A DNA stretch of 64,000 nt from NAT127 sp034717695 (GTDB lineage: Bacteria; Pseudomonadota; Gammaproteobacteria; Pseudomonadales; Porticoccaceae), in the NCBI GenBank assembly GCA_034717695.1, contig JAYELS010000068.1, forward strand, positions 29,948 to 93,947, written 5' to 3'. Position numbers and translations under genes: made by a program. Of the stretch, positions 52,005-61,005 are shown piece by piece; positions within the stretch are counted from its first letter, which is position 1; each line of letters starts with the position of its first letter. Under the pieces are notes generated by a model. The model ran no database searches, was not told the origin of the DNA, and saw only the letters and a list, made by a program, of their open reading frames with translations.

Positions 52005-52358
52005 ATGTCCGTGATCGAAACCTACACCCCCACGCCGCTGCAGGTTACCGCCGCCGCCGTCGCCAAGGTGCGCGCCCTGGTGGAGGAGGAGGGCAACCCG
52101 GATCTGAGGCTCCGGGTGTTCGTCACCGGTGGCGGCTGTTCCGGGTTCCAGTACGGGTTCACCTTTGACGAGGTGGTGGCGGAGGACGACACCGTCATCG
52201 CCAAGGACGGCATCGAGGTGCTGGTGGATGCCCTGAGCATCCAGTATCTCGCCGGCTCCCAGGTGGATTACGAGGAGGGCCTGCAGGGCTCCCGCTTCCT
52301 GGTGGTCAACCCCAACGCCAAGACCACCTGCGGCTGCGGGGCGTCGTTCTCCATCTGA
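52005..52358 (+). CDS. erpA: Iron-sulfur cluster insertion protein ErpA
   Basis: A 117-residue A-type carrier that delivers Fe-S clusters to apoproteins, including isoprenoid-pathway enzymes. The three cluster-binding Cys are present: GGGCSGFQYGF and the C-terminal TTCGCGASF pair. The position after argC and the coiled-coil gene is the same as in Pseudomonas. Confidence 0.97.
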   Translation: MSVIETYTPTPLQVTAAAVAKVRALVEEEGNPDLRLRVFVTGGGCSGFQYGFTFDEVVAEDDTVIAKDGIEVLVDALSIQYLAGSQVDYEEGLQGSRFLVVNPNAKTTCGCGASFSI

Positions 52359-52383
52359 CCGCCGAGCGCGGTTTCCTTCCGCT

Positions 52384-53175
52384 CTAGTCGAGCCCCAGGG
52401 CCTTCCTGGCGTCGCGAATCTCGTTGCTGGTAAGGCGTGGCAGGTGGGGGTCTATGACCGCTTCCAGCGCCGTCACCACCGCGTCCAGCGCCGCGGTGCG
52501 GGCATGCCACTTGTGGTCCCCGGCAATCAGTGTCCAGGGTGCGTGGGGCCTGTGGGTGCGGTCGAGCATGTCCTGATAGGCCTCCCGGTATTCCTTGGCC
52601 CTGGCGCGGTTGCGCAGATCCTCCGGTGTCAGCTTCCAGTGCTTGCGGGGGTTGTCCAGGCGCTCGGCGAAACGGCGCAGCTGCTCTTCCTGGCTGATGT
52701 GGAGCATCAGCTTGACGATCACCACGCCGTCGTCGTGGAGCTGCCGCTCGAACTCGTTGATCTCGTCGTAGGCCTGCTGCCAGCGATTCTTGTCCGCCAG
52801 CCCTTCCACCCGCTCCACCAGCACCCGCCCGTACCAGCTGCGGTCGAAAATGGCGATGTGGCCGTGGTGGGGGACCTTGTTCCAGAACCGCTGCAGGTAG
52901 TGCTGGTCCCGTTCCTGGTCGTTGGGGGCGCCGATGGCGTGGACCCGGTAGGAGCGGGGGTCGAGCTTCTCCGTCATGCGCCGGATGGCGCCGCCCTTGC
53001 CTCCGGCGTCCCAGCCCTCGAGGACGATCACCGCCCGCTGGCGGTTGTGGTAGCAGGCACTCTGCAGGCGTTGCAGACGGGTCTGGAGGTCCTTGAGGCG
53101 ATCCTGGTAAGTCTCGGCGTCCGGGAGGCGGAGGCTGAGGTCGACCTTGCTGAGTTTGGGGGCGGATCGGGACAT
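52384..53175 (-). CDS. Polyphosphate kinase 2 family protein (polyphosphate:nucleotide phosphotransferase)
   Basis: A 263-residue single-domain PPK2 that moves phosphate between polyphosphate and AMP/ADP-type nucleotides. Seen: Walker A VLEGWDAGGKGGAIRRMTE, IFDRSWYGRVLVERVEG (Walker B/lid), KLMLHISQEEQLRRF and APWTLIAGDHKWHAR. The motif set resembles the AMP-phosphorylating class, but class calls from motifs are not certain. The ATG at 53175 was preferred; longer frames run into anmK. It sits between erpA and anmK, which are adjacent in Pseudomonas. Confidence 0.88.
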   Translation of the reverse strand: MSRSAPKLSKVDLSLRLPDAETYQDRLKDLQTRLQRLQSACYHNRQRAVIVLEGWDAGGKGGAIRRMTEKLDPRSYRVHAIGAPNDQERDQHYLQRFWNKVPHHGHIAIFDRSWYGRVLVERVEGLADKNRWQQAYDEINEFERQLHDDGVVIVKLMLHISQEEQLRRFAERLDNPRKHWKLTPEDLRNRARAKEYREAYQDMLDRTHRPHAPWTLIAGDHKWHARTAALDAVVTALEAVIDPHLPRLTSNEIRDARKALGLD

Positions 53176-53198
53176 GGCGTGGGCTCGGGGCCTGATGC

Positions 53199-54311
53199 TC
53201 AGGGAAGATAGAGGGCGCCCAGCACCGCGTCCCGGCTGGCGCCGGTGACGGAGGCCAGGGAGCCCGACTGGCGCCGCAGGGTCTGGCGGGCGAGCCAGGC
53301 AAAGGCGGCGCCTTCCACCTGTGCGGGGGCGATGCCCATCGCGGCGGTGGTGGCCACGGGCAGGGGATTGCACGCCTCGCCGAGCAGACCCACCAGGTGG
53401 CGGTTGGCGGCGCCGCCGCCGCACAGGAAGATCTCGTCGGGCTGGCCGGGGAGGAGGGCGAAGGCCTGCCGCAGGCTGGTGGCGGTGAAGGCCGCCAGGG
53501 TGGCCATTACCTCGTCCGCGGAGGGGGGTGTCGCCAACGTGGCGATGAGGCCGTCGAGCCACGGCAGGTTGAAGGCCTCGCGCCCGGTGCTCTTGGGGGC
53601 CGGGCGCGTCAGAAAGGGGTGGGCCAGAAGGCGCGCCAGCAAGGGCTGATGGACTTGACCACTCGCGGCCCAGGCGCCGTCCCGGTCGAAGGGTTCGCCC
53701 CGGGCCCGCTGGATCCACTGGTCCATCAGGCCATTGCCGGGCCCAGTGTCGAAGCCGAGCACCGGGCCCTCGCCGGGAATCCAGGTGAGGTTGGCGATGC
53801 CGCCGATGTTGATCACCAGCCGTTGGCGCCCCGGGTGGTGGAACACCGCCCGGTGGAAGGCGGGCACCAGGGGCGCGCCCTGGCCACCGAGGGCCATGTC
53901 CATGCGGCGGAAATCCGCCACCGTGGGCAGGCCGGTGTGGGCGGCGATGCGGTTGGGATCGGCGATCTGCAGGGTGAAGGGGCGGGCGCCGTCGGGGCGG
54001 TGGCGCACGGTCTGGCCGTGGCTGCCGATGGCGGTGATGTCGGCGGCGCGCAGCCCCGCCTTTGCGATCAGCGCCAGGGCGGCCCTGGCGAACAGTTCCC
54101 CCAGGGCGTGGTCGGTTTCACCCAGAAGGTCCAGGCCGTCGGCCCCGGGCAGGCACAGGGTGGTGATGGCGGCGCGCAGGGGCTCGGCGATGGGTTCGCT
54201 GTGCCAGTGGCTGACCTTGGGTTGATCGCCGGCGAAGGTCAGCAACACCGCATCGACGGCGTCGATGCTGGTGCCGGACATCAGACCGATGTAGCGCTCC
54301 GCGTCCGCCAT
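53199..54311 (-). CDS. anmK: Anhydro-N-acetylmuramic acid kinase AnmK
   Basis: A 370-residue kinase of cell-wall recycling that opens and phosphorylates anhydroMurNAc. Seen: YIGLMSGTSIDAVDAVLL (phosphate-binding), GSHGQTVRHRPD, VINIGGIANLTW, GFDTGPGNGLMDQW and FLCGGGAANRHL. It follows the M23 peptidase gene by 11 bp on the same strand, linking wall cleavage with fragment recycling. Confidence 0.95.
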   Translation of the reverse strand: MADAERYIGLMSGTSIDAVDAVLLTFAGDQPKVSHWHSEPIAEPLRAAITTLCLPGADGLDLLGETDHALGELFARAALALIAKAGLRAADITAIGSHGQTVRHRPDGARPFTLQIADPNRIAAHTGLPTVADFRRMDMALGGQGAPLVPAFHRAVFHHPGRQRLVINIGGIANLTWIPGEGPVLGFDTGPGNGLMDQWIQRARGEPFDRDGAWAASGQVHQPLLARLLAHPFLTRPAPKSTGREAFNLPWLDGLIATLATPPSADEVMATLAAFTATSLRQAFALLPGQPDEIFLCGGGAANRHLVGLLGEACNPLPVATTAAMGIAPAQVEGAAFAWLARQTLRRQSGSLASVTGASRDAVLGALYLP

Positions 54312-54322
54312 CCGCTGCCCGA

Positions 54323-55687
54323 TCAGTCGGTCAGGTAGGCGAGCTGGTTGGTGCGGTAACTGGCGAGCTGGGTGAACAGGGGCGCTGTCTGGCGCACGAA
54401 GTGGGCCATCTGCTGCCTGGGGATCGGGTCCGCCTTGGGCAGGGCGACAGTGCGCGGGTTGGTGTGCTGGCCGTTGACCAGGAACTCATAGTGCAGGTGC
54501 GGCCCGGTGGCGTAGCCGGTGGAGCCCACGGTGCCGAGCAGCTCGCCCTGCTTCACCGTCTGTCCCGCCTTGACGGAGCGCTTGTGGAGGTGCAGGTACT
54601 TGGTGGTGTACCTGTCGCCGTGCTGGACCACCACGTAGTTGCCGTTGGTGGGCTTGTAGCCGGATTCGATCACCCGGCCATTGCCGGCGGCGTAGACGGG
54701 GGTGCCGGTGGGGGCGGAGTAGTCGACGCCACGGTGGGGGCGCACGGTCTTGAGGATGGGGTGCAGGCGCTGGGGATTGAAGTTGGAGCTGACCCGGGTG
54801 AAATCCAGGGGGGCGCGGAGGAAGGCCTTGCGCATGGGGCGGCCCTGGGGGGTGTAGTAGCCTACATTGCCGTCGGCGTCCTCGTAGCGCACCGCCTGGT
54901 AGAGCTGGCCCTGGTTGGTGAACTCGGCGGCCAGCACGGCGCCCTCGCGCACTTTCTCGCCGTCGAGAAGCTCCTCCTCGTAGACGAGGGTGAAGGTGTC
55001 GCCCTTGCGGATGTCGAGGGCGAAGTCGATGTCCCAGGCGAAGATGTTGGCCAGCTGCATGATCAGGGTGTGGCTGAGGCCCGCCCTGTCGCCATCCAGG
55101 AACAGGGAGTGTTCGATGGTGACGTGGCTGAAGGCCTTGCTCTTGATGGTGTCGCGGGCGAGTTTCTCGCCGTCGAAGCCGCTGTCGGTGCGGACGAAGC
55201 GGTAGGATTCCAGGGCCGAGCGCTCGTAGATCACCTCCGCCAGGTTGTTGGCGTCGTCGAGGGCCACGGCGATGGTCTCGCCGGGCTGCAGTTTCTTCAG
55301 GGCCTCGGCGTTGTTGGTGGCGTTGGCCACGGCGTGGACATCCCCTTGGGGGCGCGACAGGCGGTTGAAAATGGAGGACAGGTTGTCGCCGCCCTTGACC
55401 TTCTGTACCCGCCAGGTCAGTTGCGGCTCGGCGGGGGTGGCCTCGGATTCAGGCTGCTCCGCCTCGGCGATCTGGCGGTTCAGTTCCTGGTACAGGCTGT
55501 CGGGGTTGGGAATCTGGATTTCCAGCAGGTTGGCGTCGCGGTAGGCGGACACGTCCCGGGAGGGGGCCATCACCAGCAACAACACCAGGGCCGTGGCCAC
55601 GGCAGCGGCGGCGTAGAGGTGGGTTTTGGGCAGGGCGGTGGCAAACAGGGTTTCCCAGAATTCGGGGGGATTCTGCCTTGTTGACAT
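54323..55687 (-). CDS. Murein DD-endopeptidase, M23 family (MepM-like)
   Basis: A 454-residue membrane-anchored peptidoglycan hydrolase. One N-terminal transmembrane helix (YAAAAVATALVLLLVMA), a LysM/OapA-like region (WRVQKVKGGDNLSSIFNRL), and a C-terminal LytM domain with the zinc ligands in HRGVDYSAPTGTPVYAAGNG and TGPHLHYEF. The ATG at 55687 (MSTRQNPP) has GGACGA upstream; a TTG at 55723 extends it by 12 residues. Divergent from tyrS. Confidence 0.92.
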   Translation of the reverse strand: MSTRQNPPEFWETLFATALPKTHLYAAAAVATALVLLLVMAPSRDVSAYRDANLLEIQIPNPDSLYQELNRQIAEAEQPESEATPAEPQLTWRVQKVKGGDNLSSIFNRLSRPQGDVHAVANATNNAEALKKLQPGETIAVALDDANNLAEVIYERSALESYRFVRTDSGFDGEKLARDTIKSKAFSHVTIEHSLFLDGDRAGLSHTLIMQLANIFAWDIDFALDIRKGDTFTLVYEEELLDGEKVREGAVLAAEFTNQGQLYQAVRYEDADGNVGYYTPQGRPMRKAFLRAPLDFTRVSSNFNPQRLHPILKTVRPHRGVDYSAPTGTPVYAAGNGRVIESGYKPTNGNYVVVQHGDRYTTKYLHLHKRSVKAGQTVKQGELLGTVGSTGYATGPHLHYEFLVNGQHTNPRTVALPKADPIPRQQMAHFVRQTAPLFTQLASYRTNQLAYLTD

Positions 55688-55865
55688 GGGGTCGTCCGGG
55701 TTTCTGGTTAGAATCTTGGTCAAGGCGCCACTTTATAACAAAAAGCCGGGCCCACAGGAACCCTTCATTTGCTTCGGGTCTACCTGGCCGTTTCGGGGTT
55801 GTCTTGAATTTGATGGCGGATACTGTAAGGTTTGCGCTTTTTTTCACCACGGGGTGGAGCGGATC

Positions 55866-57161
55866 ATGAAGGGCTCGGAACTGATTGCGGATTTTCAGGC
55901 GCGGGGCCTTCTGGCCCAGATGTCGGGGGACGACCAGCTCGCCGCCCATCTGGATGAGCCGCGCACCCTTTATTGCGGCTTCGACCCCACCGCCGACAGC
56001 CTGCACATAGGCAGCCTCGTGCCACTGCTCGCCCTGCGCCGCTTCCAGCTCGCTGGCCACAGGCCCATCGCCGTGGTGGGCGGTGCCACCGGGCTGATCG
56101 GCGATCCCAGCTTCAAGGCCCAGGAGCGCAAGCTCAATACCCCCGAGGTGGTCGCCGGCTGGACCGAGAGCCTGCGCCGCCAGGTGAGCCAGTTCATCGA
56201 CTTCGACCGGGGCGACAGCTCCGCCCTGGTGGTGAACAACCTGGACTGGACCCGGGAGCTCTCCATCCTCGACTTCCTCCGCGACGTGGGCAAGCACTTC
56301 TCCGTCAACGCCATGATCCAGAAGGAGTCCGTCAAGCAGCGCATCGAGCGGGAGGGGGAGGGCATCTCCTTCACCGAGTTCACCTATGCCCTGCTCCAGT
56401 CCTACGATTTCGCCGAGCTCAACCGCCGCCACCACTGCACCCTGCAGATCGGCGGCAGTGACCAGTGGGGCAATATCACCAGTGGCATCGACCTGACCCG
56501 CCGGCTCAACCGCCAGCAGGTGTTCGCCATGACACTGCCCCTGGTCACCAAGGCGGACGGCACCAAGTTCGGCAAGACCGAGAGCGGCACCATCTGGCTG
56601 GACGGCAGCAAGACGTCCCCTTACAGCTTTTATCAGTTCTGGCTGAACAGCGCCGACGCGGACGTCTACAAGTTCCTGCGCTACTTTACCTTCCTGCCGG
56701 TGGAGGAGATCCTCGAGATCGAACGGGCGGACGCCGAGACCCAGGGCCGCAAGGCTGCCCAGGGTGTGCTGGCCCGGGAGATCACTGCCCTGGTGCACGG
56801 CGCGGAGGGGCTCAAGGCCGCCGAGCGGATCACCCAGGCGCTGTTCAGTGGCGCGGCGGAGAGCCTCTCGGAGCAGGACTTTGAATCACTGCGCCTGGAC
56901 GGCCTGCCCTCCAGTGCCCTCGGTGCCGACGACCTGCAAAAGCCTCTCACCACGCTGTTGGTGGATCAGGGTCTGGCGGCCTCCGGCAAGCAGGTCAAGG
57001 ATGCCCTCGGGCGCGGCGCCGTGGTCATCAACGGCGCCCCGCGCACCCTGGACGACAATGTCCATACCGCCCGTTGTTTCGACCTCGCCCTGGCCCGCTA
57101 TGGGCGGTTCTTCCTGGTGCGCCTGGGCAAGAAGAGCTACCACTTGTTTGAGCTGAGCTGA
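55866..57161 (+). CDS. tyrS: Tyrosyl-tRNA synthetase TyrS
   Basis: A class I aminoacyl-tRNA synthetase of 431 residues. The HIGH motif appears as PTADSLHIGSL, GGATGLIGDPS follows, GGSDQWGNITSG binds tyrosine, and KMSKS is KFGKTESG. The C-terminal S4-like RNA-binding domain (GKQVKDALGRGAVVINGAP) is present. The ATG at 55866 (MKGSELIADFQARG) was chosen by homology over a frame open back to 55626. Confidence 0.96.
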   Translation: MKGSELIADFQARGLLAQMSGDDQLAAHLDEPRTLYCGFDPTADSLHIGSLVPLLALRRFQLAGHRPIAVVGGATGLIGDPSFKAQERKLNTPEVVAGWTESLRRQVSQFIDFDRGDSSALVVNNLDWTRELSILDFLRDVGKHFSVNAMIQKESVKQRIEREGEGISFTEFTYALLQSYDFAELNRRHHCTLQIGGSDQWGNITSGIDLTRRLNRQQVFAMTLPLVTKADGTKFGKTESGTIWLDGSKTSPYSFYQFWLNSADADVYKFLRYFTFLPVEEILEIERADAETQGRKAAQGVLAREITALVHGAEGLKAAERITQALFSGAAESLSEQDFESLRLDGLPSSALGADDLQKPLTTLLVDQGLAASGKQVKDALGRGAVVINGAPRTLDDNVHTARCFDLALARYGRFFLVRLGKKSYHLFELS

Positions 57162-57302
57162 GTTCCACGTTGCACGTGGGTGGCAGCGGCGAGTGCGGAG
57201 CTCGACTCAGGCAGCGAGGCAGGTGAGGGTCGGAGCTCAGTGCCGGCCACAGGCCGCCCCCGCTTTTGCGTGAAGCCTGGACCTGAACCCCAGCCACCGC
57301 CC

Positions 57303-58178
57303 TCAGCGATGCCGGTTCCGCCGGTACTGGGTGGGGGAGAGGCCGAGGGTTTTCTTGAACAGCCGCGAAAAATAATACACGTCCTCATACCCCAGGCTCG
57401 CCGCCACTTCCTTGATGGATTGGCGGCTGCTGTCCAGCAGGTAGCAGGCCCGCTGCATTTTCATGTTGATGAAGTACTGGATGGGCGATGCGCCGGTGAG
57501 GGCCTTGAATTTCTTGGCAAAGTGGTACTTCGATACATTGGCCGCGGCGGCCAGGCTGTCCAGGTCCAGCTGGCCGTGGATATGTTCCTGCATCAGTGCC
57601 CGCAGTTGCTCCAGGTTCAGCACCTTGCCGCTCCTCGGCAGTTGCTGGCGGCTGAGCAGGGCGATGTAGCTGAGCAGCGCCTGCAACTGATGGCAGCCCT
57701 GGATGAACTCCGCCAACTGGTGGTTTCCCCGCCGCAGGTCGGTGAGGCCGTCGAACACCCGCACCACCCTCGGCTGCACGCCGATGGCGAGCCGTGGCGA
57801 GGACAGTTGGGCGTGGCGATGAAAGGGTTCGGCGAGGCGCCCGTCGAAGTGCAGCCAGTAGATGGTCCAGGGGTCCTTGGTGTCGGCCTTATAGGCGTGG
57901 GCCTGGTCCCGGGGCAGCAGCACCAGGTCGCCCCCGGCAATGCGGTAGTGGCGGTCGCCCGCCATCAGGGTGCCCTTGCCGCCGATACAGTAAATAAGCA
58001 GGTAGTGATCGAGCCGCTGGCGCTGCATGCGGTGGCCGTGGGCGTCGGGGTAGTAGCCCATGGCCACCGGGTAGAGGGCCTCGCTCAAGGGGTGGGATGC
58101 CAGCTGCGCGAGCACCGTGGGCGGCACCAGGAAGCGAATGCCGTTGGCGGGGAGCGGCCAGCTGGATGTTATTTGCAT
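57303..58178 (-). CDS. mmsR: AraC-family regulator, likely MmsR-type activator of valine catabolism
   Basis: A 291-residue regulator with an N-terminal cupin sensing domain (DHYLLIYCIGGKGTLMAGDR, AGGDLVLLPRDQAHAY, WTIYWLHFDG) and a C-terminal pair of helix-turn-helices (SLAAAANVSKYHFAKKFKAL and EVAASLGYEDVYYFSRLFKK with GLSPTQYRR). It diverges from a valine-pathway operon, as mmsR does from mmsAB in Pseudomonas, so it probably activates that operon. ATG 58178 chosen because homology-like sequence starts there; ATG 58238 is possible. Confidence 0.85.
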   Translation of the reverse strand: MQITSSWPLPANGIRFLVPPTVLAQLASHPLSEALYPVAMGYYPDAHGHRMQRQRLDHYLLIYCIGGKGTLMAGDRHYRIAGGDLVLLPRDQAHAYKADTKDPWTIYWLHFDGRLAEPFHRHAQLSSPRLAIGVQPRVVRVFDGLTDLRRGNHQLAEFIQGCHQLQALLSYIALLSRQQLPRSGKVLNLEQLRALMQEHIHGQLDLDSLAAAANVSKYHFAKKFKALTGASPIQYFINMKMQRACYLLDSSRQSIKEVAASLGYEDVYYFSRLFKKTLGLSPTQYRRNRHR

Positions 58179-58279
58179 GGCAAAAAGCCCGTTGATCAAG
58201 GCCCGGCAGCGCCGTTTTGCGCCGAATGACGACAACATAGTCCATCATATCGCCAAGATAATCAATCCAATCGGGTTAT

Positions 58280-58301
58280 GGGCTATGCTTCCATATAGCC
58301 C
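58280..58301. promoter_or_regulatory. Inverted repeat in the mmsR / valine operon intergenic region
   Basis: GGGCTAT (58280-58286) and ATAGCCC (58295-58301) are perfect 7-bp inverted arms with 8 bp between. They lie 49 bp before the aldehyde dehydrogenase start in the 172-bp divergent region. A site for a regulator or a small RNA hairpin in the operon leader are both possible. Confidence 0.4.
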
Positions 58302-58350
58302 CTTTCTTCACCCATGAACCGCCCGCCAATCGCCCAGCGAGGAGTCGTTA

Positions 58351-59769
58351 ATGTCCCTTGATATCCAAACATCCGTCAATGAAGCCGCCGAGTACGTGCA
58401 ATCCCTGGTTGCCCGTTCCCGCAAGGCTCAGGCCCAGATCGAAAACTACACCCAGGAGCAGGTGGATGAACTGATCACCGCCATGGTGTGGGCCGTGGCG
58501 CGCCCCGAGGTGGCGGAAAAGATCGCCCGCTTCACCGTGGAGGAGACCCAGCTGGGCAACTACGAGGGCAAATACCTGAAGATCTTCCGCAAGACCCGCG
58601 CCGCCCTCTACGACATCATCGACGACAGGTCGGTGGGCGTGCTGGAGGAAGACAAGGCCCGCAACATCATCAAGATCGCCAAGCCGGTGGGTGTGATCGG
58701 CGCCCTGGTGCCCTGCACCAACCCCGAGGCGACCCCGGTGATCAAGGCCATTTCCGCCGTCAAGGGCCGCAACGCCATCATCGTCGCACCCCACCCCCGC
58801 TCCAAGCAGACCAACAAGATGATCTGCGATCTGATGCGGGAGGCCATCAAGGCCTGTGGCGCGCCGGAAGATCTGGTGATCTCCATCGACAACCCCCAGC
58901 TCGACACCACCAACGAGCTGATGAAGCAGTGCGACCGCATCCTCGCCACCGGTGGTTCCGCCATGGTGCGCGCCGCCTACTCCAGCGGTACCCCGGCCCT
59001 CGGTGTGGGGGTTGGCAACGCGGTGATCACCGTGGACGACACCGCCAACCTCGACGAGGCCGCGGAGAAGATCCGCATCTCCAAGACCCTCGACCTGGCG
59101 GCGTCCTGCTCCTCCGATAACTCGGTGCTGGCCTTTGCATCCATTTATGACGAGCTGCTCGCCAGGCTGCAGAAGGAAGGCGGTTACCTCTGCAGCGAGG
59201 ATGACAAGGCCAAGCTGCAGGGCATCATCTGGGAGGACGGCCACATCTCTTCCCGCATCGTCGCCCAGCCGGCCACCACCCTGGCGGGCATGGCGGGCAT
59301 CGACCTGCCGGAGGGCAAGACCTTCTTCATCGTGCCGGAAACCGGCGCCGGCCGCGACCATCCCTTCTCCGGCGAGAAGATGTCGGTGGTGATGGCGTTC
59401 TACAAGGTCAAGGATCTGGATGAAGCCATCGCCCTGACCAACGCCATCCAGGCCTACCAGGGGCAGGGCCACTCCTGTGGCATCTATTCCTACAACGACG
59501 ACAACATTCTCAAGTATGCCCTCGGCACCAAGACTTCCCGGGTCATGGTCAACCAGCCCCAGGCCCCCTCCAACAGTGGCAACCTGTGGAACGGCATGCG
59601 CCAGACCTTCTCCTTGGGCTGTGGCTCCTGGGGTGGCAACAGCACCAACAACAACATCACCTGGCAGGACCTGATCAACGTCACCTGGATCTCCAAGCCC
59701 CTGGCGAAAACCAAGGAGCTGCCCGCCGACGAGGTGCTGTTCGCCCGGGCCCTCGACAAGTTCAAATAA
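58351..59769 (+). CDS. Acylating aldehyde dehydrogenase, EutE/SauS-like, in the mmsA position
   Basis: A 472-residue CoA-acylating aldehyde dehydrogenase. Features of the EutE/AdhE/sulfoacetaldehyde-dehydrogenase branch: AKPVGVIGALVPCTNPEATP, GRNAIIVAPHPRSKQTNK, ILATGGSAMVRAAYSSGTPALGVG, SCSSDNSV with the catalytic Cys, and GCGSWGGNSTNNNITWQDL. It does not have the start or motifs of MmsA. The following four genes are the valine pathway, where methylmalonate-semialdehyde dehydrogenase is expected. Its substrate could be methylmalonate semialdehyde, isobutyraldehyde or another branched aldehyde. GAGGAG precedes the ATG. Confidence 0.88.
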   Translation: MSLDIQTSVNEAAEYVQSLVARSRKAQAQIENYTQEQVDELITAMVWAVARPEVAEKIARFTVEETQLGNYEGKYLKIFRKTRAALYDIIDDRSVGVLEEDKARNIIKIAKPVGVIGALVPCTNPEATPVIKAISAVKGRNAIIVAPHPRSKQTNKMICDLMREAIKACGAPEDLVISIDNPQLDTTNELMKQCDRILATGGSAMVRAAYSSGTPALGVGVGNAVITVDDTANLDEAAEKIRISKTLDLAASCSSDNSVLAFASIYDELLARLQKEGGYLCSEDDKAKLQGIIWEDGHISSRIVAQPATTLAGMAGIDLPEGKTFFIVPETGAGRDHPFSGEKMSVVMAFYKVKDLDEAIALTNAIQAYQGQGHSCGIYSYNDDNILKYALGTKTSRVMVNQPQAPSNSGNLWNGMRQTFSLGCGSWGGNSTNNNITWQDLINVTWISKPLAKTKELPADEVLFARALDKFK

Positions 59770-59844
59770 ACCAACCCAATCCACCGGCCGACCCGATTGC
59801 GGGCCGGCCGGTGCGCCATTCACCTCTGACCGAGCAGGACAGCG

Positions 59845-61005
59845 ATGGATTTCAATCTCACAGACGACCAGAAAGCGTTTGCCGAAAGCGCGCGCTCCTT
59901 CGCCGAAGGGGTATTCAAACCCAATGCCGCCCAGTGGGACGCGGAGCATATCTTCCCCAAGGATGCCCTCAAGGCAGCCGGTGAGCTCGGCTTCATGGGC
60001 ATCTACACCCCGGAAGCCGCCGGCGGTCTCGGCCTTGGCCGCCTCGACACCAGCGTCATCGTCGAGGAGCTGGCCCGCGGCTGCACCTCCACCGCGGCAT
60101 TCCTCACCATCCACAACATGGCCACCAGCATGATCGGCACCTACGGCAAGCCGGGGCTCATCGAGCAGTGGTGCCCCGAGCTGGTGACCGGGGAGAAGCT
60201 CGCCTCCTACTGCCTCACCGAGCCCAATGCCGGCTCCGATGCCGCCAACCTGCGCAGCACTGCCCGCGCGGAGGGCGACAACTACATCGTCAACGGCAGC
60301 AAGATGTTCATCTCCGGCGCCGGCGACACCGACGTGCTGGTGGTGATGCTGCGCACCGGTGGCCCCGGTGCCAAGGGGATTTCCGCCTTTGCCATCCCCG
60401 CCGACGCCCCCGGCATCACCTACGGCAAGAAGGAAGAGAAGATGGGCTGGAACAGCCAGCCCACCCGCACCGTCACCTTCGAGGACGTGGTGGTGCCCGC
60501 CGCCAACAGGCTCGGCGAGGAGGGGCAGGGCTTCAAGATCGCCATGCAGGGCCTCGATGGCGGCCGCATCAACATCGCCACCTGCTCCATCGGCACCGCC
60601 CAGGCCGCCCTCGACACCGCCGTGGCCTATGTGAAGGATCGCAAGCAGTTCGGCCAGTCCATCGCCGAGTTCCAGAATACCCAGTTCAAGCTGGCGGACA
60701 TGACCACTAACCTGGTGGCCGCCCGGCAGATGGTGCGCCTCGCCGCCTTCAAGCTGGACAGCAAGGACCCGGACGCCACCACCTACTGCGCCATGGCCAA
60801 GCGCTTTGCCACCGATGTCTGCTTCGACATCTGCAACGACGCCCTGCAACTGCACGGCGGCTACGGCTACATCAAGGAGTATCCCCTGGAGCGCCACGTG
60901 CGCGACAACCGGGTACATCAGATTCTTGAAGGCACCAACGAAATCATGCGCGTCATCATCGGCCGTCGGCTGCTGATGGACGGCGCCCTGGAGGTAATCA
61001 AATGA
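59845..61005 (+). CDS. Acyl-CoA dehydrogenase, probable isobutyryl-CoA dehydrogenase
   Basis: A 386-residue FAD enzyme. Seen: YCLTEPNAGSDAANLRSTA and KMFISGAGDTDVLVVM (FAD and substrate loops), DRKQFGQSIAEFQNTQFKLADM, LQLHGGYGYIKEYPLER, and HQILEGTNEIMRVIIGR, in which the Glu at about 368 is the catalytic base as in short-chain acyl-CoA dehydrogenases. Operon context assigns isobutyryl-CoA to methacrylyl-CoA. Its stop overlaps the next ATG (ATGA). Confidence 0.92.
   Translation: MDFNLTDDQKAFAESARSFAEGVFKPNAAQWDAEHIFPKDALKAAGELGFMGIYTPEAAGGLGLGRLDTSVIVEELARGCTSTAAFLTIHNMATSMIGTYGKPGLIEQWCPELVTGEKLASYCLTEPNAGSDAANLRSTARAEGDNYIVNGSKMFISGAGDTDVLVVMLRTGGPGAKGISAFAIPADAPGITYGKKEEKMGWNSQPTRTVTFEDVVVPAANRLGEEGQGFKIAMQGLDGGRINIATCSIGTAQAALDTAVAYVKDRKQFGQSIAEFQNTQFKLADMTTNLVAARQMVRLAAFKLDSKDPDATTYCAMAKRFATDVCFDICNDALQLHGGYGYIKEYPLERHVRDNRVHQILEGTNEIMRVIIGRRLLMDGALEVIK

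Noticed and set aside
57165..57179. CCACGT-TGC-ACGTGG hairpin just after tyrS as terminator
   Set aside because: Only a 6-bp stem with a 3-base loop and no T run; too weak to call.
58348..60918. An 856-codon minus-strand frame opposite the aldehyde and acyl-CoA dehydrogenase genes
   Set aside because: Spans two real genes and their gap; composition is that of an antisense frame.
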